Source: Pseudomonadota bacterium
GTDB lineage: Bacteria; Pseudomonadota; Gammaproteobacteria; CAMYNG01
Reading direction: 5' to 3'
NCBI GenBank assembly: GCA_020347585.1
Contig: CP070733.1
Span: 1,686,956 to 1,697,278 of the forward strand
Length of the DNA: 10,323 nucleotides
Numbering within the stretch: the first letter of the stretch is position 1; each line of letters starts with the position of its first letter. Shown here piece by piece: positions 1 to 6,000 of this stretch. The position numbers and the translations under genes are program-made. The notes under the pieces are model-generated. The model had not been told where the DNA came from and ran no database searches. It saw only the letters and a program-made list of their open reading frames with translations.

Positions 1-509
1 AAGGGCTCACCGGCGGCTACCTGCCGCTGTCTGTCGTGCTCACCACCGACGATATCTACGGCGCCTTCTACGACGACTACCAGAGCTTGCGTGCCTTCCT
101 GCACTCGCATAGCTACACAGGCAACCCGCTGGCCTGCAGTGCTGCACTCGCGACCCTAGATCTGTTTAAGCAACAGGACACCCTCGAGAATAACCGACGA
201 CTTTCCCGCAGGATGCAGCAGGCCACCGCCGGGCTTGAGGATCACCCCCACGTAGCCGAAGTGCGCCAGACTGGAATGATTCTGGCCATCGAATACGTTC
301 AGGACAAGGCCACCCGCACCCCCTACCCATGGCAGGAACGTCGCAGCCAGCGCGTCTACCGCCACGCGCTGGACAACGGCGTGCTGCTGCGCCCGCTCGG
401 CGATGTCACGTACCTGATGCCGCCCTACGTGATCAGCGAGGAACAGGTAGACTACGTCGCTCAGATTGCCGCCGAGGGGATTGAAATTGCAACCACAGAG
501 CAGGGCTAA
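1..509 (+). CDS. bioA: BioA, adenosylmethionine-8-amino-7-oxononanoate aminotransferase (C-terminal part, 5' end outside window)
   Basis: This PLP-dependent class III aminotransferase of biotin synthesis moves the amino group of S-adenosylmethionine to 7-keto-8-aminopelargonate, giving 7,8-diaminopelargonate in the cytoplasm. The reading frame is open from the first base and ends at TAA 507-509. The first full codons read GLTGGYLPLS, the segment that directly follows the PLP-binding lysine in the family, and the two leading bases (aa) fit the end of a Lys codon, so about 168 residues after the lysine are present. Other visible family marks are SYTGNPLACSAAL (bases about 112-150), RQTGMILAIEY, and the C-terminal LRPLGDVTYLMPPYVI, where the Arg matches the substrate-carboxylate region and YLMPPY is typical of BioA rather than of other class III aminotransferases. 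The C-terminus is intact. rsmE follows on the same strand 107 bases downstream, so the two may be co-transcribed. Confidence 0.93.
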   Translation, partial: GLTGGYLPLSVVLTTDDIYGAFYDDYQSLRAFLHSHSYTGNPLACSAALATLDLFKQQDTLENNRRLSRRMQQATAGLEDHPHVAEVRQTGMILAIEYVQDKATRTPYPWQERRSQRVYRHALDNGVLLRPLGDVTYLMPPYVISEEQVDYVAQIAAEGIEIATTEQG

Positions 510-616
510 GTGGCGAGGAACGAGGGGTGAAAAACTCACAGCCACCCTGTGTTCCGATGATGCGCGTAATGTCCAGTTCCGGTCACTCGCTCCTCATACC
601 TCGAGACTGATCTGAT
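510..616. other. Intergenic gap between bioA and rsmE
   Basis: These 107 bases hold no convincing gene. A short weak inverted repeat (GTGA 527-530 with TCAC 536-539, nested inside GTGGC 510-514 with GCCAC 541-545) lies just after the bioA stop. It has no T run, so I do not call it a terminator. I see no clear promoter or strong ribosome binding site for rsmE. Confidence 0.4.
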
Positions 617-1360
617 ATGCGCATCCCCCGCCTTTGCCTGCCGGTGCCTCTTGCAGAAGGCGCGCTGATCGAACTTGACGACAACACCCGGCGTCACTGC
701 GTCACCGTGCTGCGCCTCAAGCCCGGGGCGGCGGTAGTTTTGTTCAACGGCGAGGGTGGGGAATACGACGCGGCCATTGACGCCATCAGTGCGCACGCGG
801 CGACGGTGCGCGTCGGTCGGTACGTTGATGTCTCACGCGAATCACCCCTGCGCGTTCATCTGGCACAGGCGCTGCTCAAGGGCGACCGCATGGACTACGC
901 GTTGCAAAAGGCGGTGGAACTTGGCGTAGCACGCATCACGCCAATCACCGCTGAGCGCTGCGTTATGCGCCTCAAACCCGACGCCGTCGCGCGACGCCTG
1001 GAGCACTGGCAGGGCGTCGTCCAAAGCGCCTGTGAGCAGTGCGGCCGCGACCTGCTGCCTGCCATCGATGCGCCAGAGGCACTACAAGGATTCGTTGCCG
1101 GCGCAAAGGCGCGCACAAGGCTTGTCCTTCACCCCGGGGCGCAGACCACGCTGGCAACAATAGAGGCAAGCGGGAACGACATAACACTGCTTTCCGGCCC
1201 CGAGGGCGGGTTTACCGACGTCGAGGTGGCACGCGCAGAAGCCGCGGGATTCAACAGAATTGCGATGGGGCCGCGCGTATTGCGCGCCGAGTCAGCCAGC
1301 GTTGCCGCGCTGGCCGCGGTGCAAACGCTCTGGGGAGACCTCGCCGGACAGGGGGCCTGA
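617..1360 (+). CDS. rsmE: RsmE, 16S rRNA (uracil1498-N3)-methyltransferase
   Basis: This enzyme uses SAM to methylate N3 of U1498 in helix 44 of 16S rRNA, acting on assembled 30S subunits. The 247-residue length is normal for the family. Residues 1-70 form the PUA-like RNA-binding domain, with the conserved NGEGGEY at 44-50. Residues 75-242 form the SPOUT (trefoil-knot) methyltransferase domain, with KGDRMDYALQKAVELGV (88-104), ERC (113-115), SACEQCGR (137-144), the SAM-site loop GPEGGF (194-199), and MGPRVLRAESA (217-227). The ATG at 617 gives the expected N-terminus (RIPRL followed by a strand ending at the HC-VTVLR helix), but the Shine-Dalgarno sequence upstream is poor. The gene lies downstream of bioA on the same strand and ends facing the chemosensory operon. 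The identification is firm; nothing in it is broken. Confidence 0.95.
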   Translation: MRIPRLCLPVPLAEGALIELDDNTRRHCVTVLRLKPGAAVVLFNGEGGEYDAAIDAISAHAATVRVGRYVDVSRESPLRVHLAQALLKGDRMDYALQKAVELGVARITPITAERCVMRLKPDAVARRLEHWQGVVQSACEQCGRDLLPAIDAPEALQGFVAGAKARTRLVLHPGAQTTLATIEASGNDITLLSGPEGGFTDVEVARAEAAGFNRIAMGPRVLRAESASVAALAAVQTLWGDLAGQGA

Positions 1361-1380
1361 GACTCCGCCCGCGGGGCAGG

Positions 1381-1416
1381 GGGCGCGCGACGGATTGTGG
1401 CTAAAACCGCGCGCCC
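1381..1416. terminator. GC-rich hairpin between convergent rsmE and chpC, possible bidirectional terminator
   Basis: GGGCGCGCG at 1381-1389 is perfectly complementary to CGCGCGCCC at 1408-1416, giving a 9-bp all-GC stem with an 18-base loop. It lies between two convergent genes, 20 bases after the rsmE stop, and its distal arm touches the last base of the chpC stop codon. Neither strand has a T tract after the stem, so it is not a textbook intrinsic terminator. It may instead stabilise 3' ends or work together with Rho. The structure is seen directly; the function is inferred from position. Confidence 0.5.
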
Positions 1417-1931
1417 TAGCCGTGCTGCAATTGCACCAGCCGCCGCTCGATGTCGTCCAGATCGGGAACGATCGCCGATTCGCCGTCGACCTTGACGTAG
1501 CTGGCAACCGACTGCTCATGGACGCTGACTTCACTGTCACCCACCAGATTGCGTTCGCTCGCCAGGCGTAGCTGCGGTATGGCCTGCGACAAAATACCGA
1601 TGTATGGCATCCGTTGGTTGCCGTTGAGCGTGTTTAGCACAACGATCCGGCTGTCGCGATTCGGCGGGGCCGGCTCTCCGCCCGACGCCGCCTCGAACGA
1701 AACCAGCGGGATGCGCCGCTCGCGCCAGGTGAGGCGCCCCATCAGCCAGGCCGGCGCACCAGCCAGCGGTTCAGGCGCCATGGCACCAATGACCTCGGCC
1801 ACAGCCGTGTTGGGGAGCAACAGTGCACCCTCGCGCAACGGGATATAAACACAGCGCACAAGATCAGAACGCCGTGCCGCCGCGGGCGCAGACGCTGTGC
1901 GCCGGGATTCAATGTGAGTTATCTCTGCCAT
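1416..1931 (-). CDS. chpC: CheW-like adaptor protein of the Pil-Chp chemosensory system (ChpC-like)
   Basis: This 171-residue cytoplasmic CheW-domain protein would link chemoreceptor signalling tips to the P5 domain of ChpA. After a polar 25-residue N-terminus rich in Ala and Arg, the CheW fold runs from about 26 to 168: strand VRCVYIPL (25-32), LLLPNTAVAEVIG (37-49), then WLMGRLTWRERRIPLVSFE (62-80), which corresponds to the GxxxxRGxxIPVxDL core of CheW, and a C-terminal PDLDDIERRL (156-165). It is more divergent than a classical CheW: the RG pair of the core is replaced by WRER. The ATG at 1931 lies 6 bases after the chpB stop, so the gene is probably translated with chpB. It is the last gene of the operon before the convergent rsmE. 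The name ChpC rests on position (pilJ-pilK-chpA-chpB-chpC order, as in Pseudomonas) and size; PilI-like function cannot be excluded from sequence alone. Confidence 0.82.
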   Translation of the reverse strand: MAEITHIESRRTASAPAAARRSDLVRCVYIPLREGALLLPNTAVAEVIGAMAPEPLAGAPAWLMGRLTWRERRIPLVSFEAASGGEPAPPNRDSRIVVLNTLNGNQRMPYIGILSQAIPQLRLASERNLVGDSEVSVHEQSVASYVKVDGESAIVPDLDDIERRLVQLQHG

Positions 1932-1937
1932 GGTTGG

Positions 1938-3032
1938 TTACCACTTCGTCATGGGACTGGAAAGAAAAGCAATCAATTTACGCGCGAGCTCTTCGGGGGT
2001 GCCACTGTGCTGCGCGTTGCCACTTGCCCGCACCCGATCGGGCATGCTGCTGATAACACAGCTTGCGGTGCTCTGCGCCCAAACCTCCCCACCCTGCTCC
2101 ACCATCGTATGGCAGCCGCGCACACCGTCGTCGCACATGCCACTGAAAATGATGGCGCCGCTGCGGCCTGGATAACGCCCAGCGATATCCTCTATCACCG
2201 TATCGATGCACGGCGTGTAAGAGGATTCCGTGCGCAACGCATGCAACTCCACTGCGCCGATCGGGTTTATTACGATACGCGCATCGGTTGGCGCCACCAA
2301 CACCTGGCCATGGCGCAACACGTGCCCCGCCACGGGCACCAACACGTCGAACGGCGTACTGCGCGCAAGCTGCTCGGCAAGCAGGTTCACAAAATTGGCG
2401 CCAAGGTGCTGGGCCAGCACAAACGCCGCCGGTAGCCTGCGCGGCAGCGCGTTAAGAAACCGCTTGACGGCTTCGGGGCCGCCCAGTGAGGCGCCAAGCG
2501 CCCACACGTTTTGCGCAATATCGCCCTGCGGCGCATCCGCATCCCGCGGCATGTGCACCACACCCGTCAGCGCCGCCGCGACCGCTGCGCTGTGCGCCTC
2601 AACGTCCTCGGCACTACCGGTCGCCTTGACGATTTTGCGCAGCAACTTGCCGTACCACTTGGCAAGCACTCTAGGTTCGTTAACGGTGAGTGCCGTCACG
2701 TCGTTAAATATGATCGGCGCGCCGGTCTGTTCCAGCAGCCGATCCAGCACGACATCATCCTGGTCGCATGTCTCGTCCAGGTCGAGCAGCAGAACGTCTA
2801 CCTCTTTCTCTTCGAGCCTGGCCAGAAACAGTTCGGTAAGCGGTTCGTTCAGAACGATTTTAAGGCCGCTGCGCGCAAGCGCCTGCTGCAGATAGTCGCG
2901 CTGCTTCGCGGAGTCGGATGCGACTGCAATCCGTATACTGCGCAACTCGAGCGTCGATACGCCGAAACCGGACATCGCTGCGCCCCCCCCCATCGGGCTT
3001 CGCACAGGCTCCCTTGGCACTATCGGACTCAT
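1938..3032 (-). CDS. chpB: CheB-type protein-glutamate methylesterase of the Pil-Chp system (ChpB)
   Basis: This enzyme would remove methyl groups from (and possibly deamidate) the PilJ-type receptor, opposing PilK. The C-terminal methylesterase domain spans about 175-358. Its catalytic triad is visible: Ser182 in ALGASLGGPE, His209 in AQHLG, and Asp302 in SGMCDDG. The spacing closely matches enteric CheB (S164, H190, D286). Residues about 32-135 look like a receiver fold (strand IRIAVASDS, then VDVLLLDLDE), but the usual acidic pair, the Thr/Ser and the Lys-Pro of receivers are not evident, so phosphorylation control is uncertain. The gene sits 20 bases downstream of chpA and 6 bases before chpC. 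ATG 3032 has no clear Shine-Dalgarno sequence. ATG 2993 (Met14) and ATG 2975 (Met20) are alternatives, and Met20 is preceded by a G-rich stretch. The first 31 residues are low-complexity and probably unstructured, so the true start is open. The total length of 364 is close to the usual CheB size of about 350. Confidence 0.9.
   Translation of the reverse strand: MSPIVPREPVRSPMGGGAAMSGFGVSTLELRSIRIAVASDSAKQRDYLQQALARSGLKIVLNEPLTELFLARLEEKEVDVLLLDLDETCDQDDVVLDRLLEQTGAPIIFNDVTALTVNEPRVLAKWYGKLLRKIVKATGSAEDVEAHSAAVAAALTGVVHMPRDADAPQGDIAQNVWALGASLGGPEAVKRFLNALPRRLPAAFVLAQHLGANFVNLLAEQLARSTPFDVLVPVAGHVLRHGQVLVAPTDARIVINPIGAVELHALRTESSYTPCIDTVIEDIAGRYPGRSGAIIFSGMCDDGVRGCHTMVEQGGEVWAQSTASCVISSMPDRVRASGNAQHSGTPEELARKLIAFLSSPMTKW
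2983..2991 (-). repeat. Homopolymeric run of nine G (coding strand) at the 5' end of chpB
   Basis: On the coding strand nine consecutive Gs run from the G of ATG (Met14) through three glycine codons. The tract lies between the first possible chpB start (3032) and the Met20 start (2975), 7 bases upstream of the latter. With the long start it is inside the coding frame; with the Met20 start it lies where a Shine-Dalgarno sequence would be. It is the longest single-base run I noticed in the window. Confidence 0.9.
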
Positions 3033-3052
3033 GGCCGAATCAACTCGAAACG

Positions 3053-6000
3053 TCAGGAACCAATCAGGCTATTAATGTTTTCCATCAGCTCGGTTTCCTG
3101 GTAAGGCTTGCCCATGTAGATATTGACACCGATGCTCTCGGCACGGTCGCGGTGCTTCTGACCGGTTCGCGATGTGATCATGATGATGGGCAATTTCTTC
3201 AGCGTTTCGTCGTTGCGAATGTTGGTCGCCAGCTCAAATCCGTCCATGCGCGGCATTTCAACGTCCAGCAGCATGATGTCGGGGTGGATCTCCTGAAGTT
3301 GCGCAAGCGCATCGACGCCGTCCTTCGCCGTCACGACCTGCATGTCGTGGCGCTCGAGCAGGCGGGTGGTTACCTTGCGCACTGTTATGGAATCGTCCAC
3401 TACCATGACCACCGGCGCCCGGGCAGGCGTCGGCTCTGCCACAGCGGGCGGTGCGGCTGCCGCAGCCTCCTTCGCCTCCTGCGTACCGGTCAGGCGGATC
3501 AGCACGCCGAGGTCGAGAATCAGCACAACGCTGCCGTCGCCCATGATCGTCGCGCCGGCAATACCACGCAACGTACTGAGCTGCGGCCCGACAGGCTTGA
3601 CCACGATTTCGCGGCTACCGAGTATGCCATCGACCTGAATCGCGGCGCGGTAGTCACCACTGCGCACCAGCAGCAGCGGTACCTTGCGGCCTTCCGTGGG
3701 CAACGCCATCGCGTCCGTGCCAAGCGCGGTCCCCAGGTGCATGAAGTCGTAGTTTTCGCCCAGCCACTTGTACACCGGCTTCTCGAGGCCGTGCAGCTGC
3801 TCGAGCTCCTCGCTGGATACGCGCTCGACACCTTCAACGCTCAACAGCGGCAGCGCGAAGGATTCTTCACCCACCAGTACCATCAGCGCGCGCGAGACTG
3901 ACAGTGTCATCGGCAACTGAACAGTGAAACGCGCGCCTTTGCCGGTCCCGGTGTCAATTTCCAGCACACCGCCAAGCTGCTTGATCTCGCTGCTGACCAC
4001 GTCCATGCCAACACCACGACCGGCTATCTGCGTGACCTCTTCGGCGGTACTAAAACCGGACTCCATGATCATATCCAGCAACGCCTTTTTGCTGACGTCG
4101 GCGTCGGGGCTGATTATGCCTTTCTCGACGCCACGTGCGCGGACCGCTTCGAGATTAATACCGGCGCCGTCATCGCTGACAGTGATGACCAGGTCTGAAC
4201 CTTCGCGATGCAGGCCGATTTCCAGGCGGCCCTTCTCGGGTTTGCCCTGCTGGCGCCTCGCCTCCGACGTCTCGATGCCATGCGCAATCGAGTTGCGCAG
4301 CATATGCTCGATAGGCGCTACGATACGCTCCAGTACTGTGCGGTCGAGTTCGGCCGAATCCGCGCCGATGATGTGCAGCTCGGCTTCCTTATTCAGTTCG
4401 CGGCAGGTCTGACGCACGATACGGCGCAGGCGGGCGACCTGATTGGTGAAGGGCACCATGCGCGTGCGCATCAGGCCTTCCTGCAACTCGGTGTTCACCC
4501 GTGCCTGTTGCAGAAGCAACGTCTCGGACTCGCGCGTCAGATTGGAGAGGATGCCTCGCAGGGAGTCAAGGTCACCGAGACTTTCCATCATGCCTCGCGA
4601 GAGCTGTTGCATCTGCGTGAAGCGATCGAACTCCAGCGGGTCGAAATCATCGTGGCTGCGCCCCGTCTCCTCCGAGTAGCGGTACTGGATCTGCGCCTCA
4701 GCCTCGATTTCGAATTTGCGCAACTGCTCTCGCAAGCGTGTGACGGTATCGTCAAACTCCTGCAGGTTGTAGCGGAAGCTATTGACCTGCTGTTCCATGC
4801 GCGAGCGATAGATACTGACCTCGCCGGCGAAATTGACTAGATCGTCCAGCAGGTCGGAGCGCACGCGAACCTGTTCCGCAGCAGACGGGGCCCGCGCCGC
4901 GGGCGCAAAGCCCGGTTCCTCGGGCGCTGCCTCAGTACCGGCCGATTCCTGCGGTGCTTGGAACGGCTCTGCCGGTGCTTGCGGTGCGGTCGTACTGTCA
5001 GTCGGCGCAACATCGAATACCGCGCTGTCGAACACCAGCGCCTGCGGTTCTTCCGTTTCTGCGGGAACTGGCGGCATCTCGTGCGCCTCAAACCCGCCCG
5101 ACGCATCAAGCCCGGCCGGTGCAACGTCCTCCGCAATCCCCGGCAACTCATCGACCACGGGTGCCTCGGCCACGGGTTCTTCTACCCCTGTCTCGTGCAG
5201 CGGCACGTTTTCAAAGGCTGGCTCCGCATCAGTCGCACCGACAGATTGCTCGGCCGCCTGGCCGTGCGCCAGCGCATCGATGCTTGCGATCAACTCATCG
5301 TCACCCGCCACACCCTGATGCTGTTGCACCTGTTCAAGCATGTGAACCAGCCGATCGTGCGCGCGCTGCAACAACTCGAACATCTCGTCCGAGGGGGCTA
5401 GCTGGCCGTCGACCACAGCGGTCAGCATGGTTTCGATGCTGTGGCTGAGATCGCCGATAGCTGCGACGCCCGCCATGCGCGCGCCGCCCTTGAGTGTGTG
5501 CAGCTGACGCTGTAGTGCTTCGAGATATTCACGGTTGTCGCTGTCCGAGCGCCACTCGTTGAGTGTGCGGTCACTCTCATCGAGGATCTCGGTGCCTTCC
5601 TCCAAAAAAATGCCAAGCAACTCCTCGTCATATTCGAGTACCGGAGCTTCCTCGACCGGCTCGGCCAGGCCTTCAAAGGATGCGAATGCGTCCTCGACCG
5701 GCGCCTCATCGAAGGACGTAGGCACTTGCTCGACCGGCATTTCCTCGACGGGCGTGAGCACTTGCTCGACCGGCGCCTCATCGACGGGCGTGGGCACTTG
5801 TGCCACCGCCGGCTCATCGGTCATGTGTGATGCCGCCTCGAGCGCGGCCTCTGCTCGTCCCAGCAGCTCGCCGTGATCCGGCAGCCCGGCGCCGGGCTCA
5901 TCGACCAGAGCAGCGACCTGTGCAACGTAGTCGGCATAGTCTGCGAGCAGTTCCATGCCCTGCTCGTCGACAGGCGTCGAGTGCAGTTCCAGTTGTTTGG

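Noticed and set aside
510..545. Possible terminator after bioA
   Set aside because: The stems are only 4-5 bp, the loops are A-rich or long, and no T run follows.
2918..3901. Long plus-strand open frame (about 327 codons) opposite chpB and chpA
   Set aside because: It is antisense to well-supported conserved domains (ChpA receiver and CheW-like region); its translation is His/Arg/Gln-rich with no recognisable fold, as expected for a shadow frame in GC-rich DNA.
4833..5448. Plus-strand open frames rich in Ser/Ala/Thr or Arg/Pro opposite the ChpA linkers
   Set aside because: Low-complexity translations arise from the complement of the Glu/Pro/Ala/Val-rich linker codons; no start signal or family resemblance.
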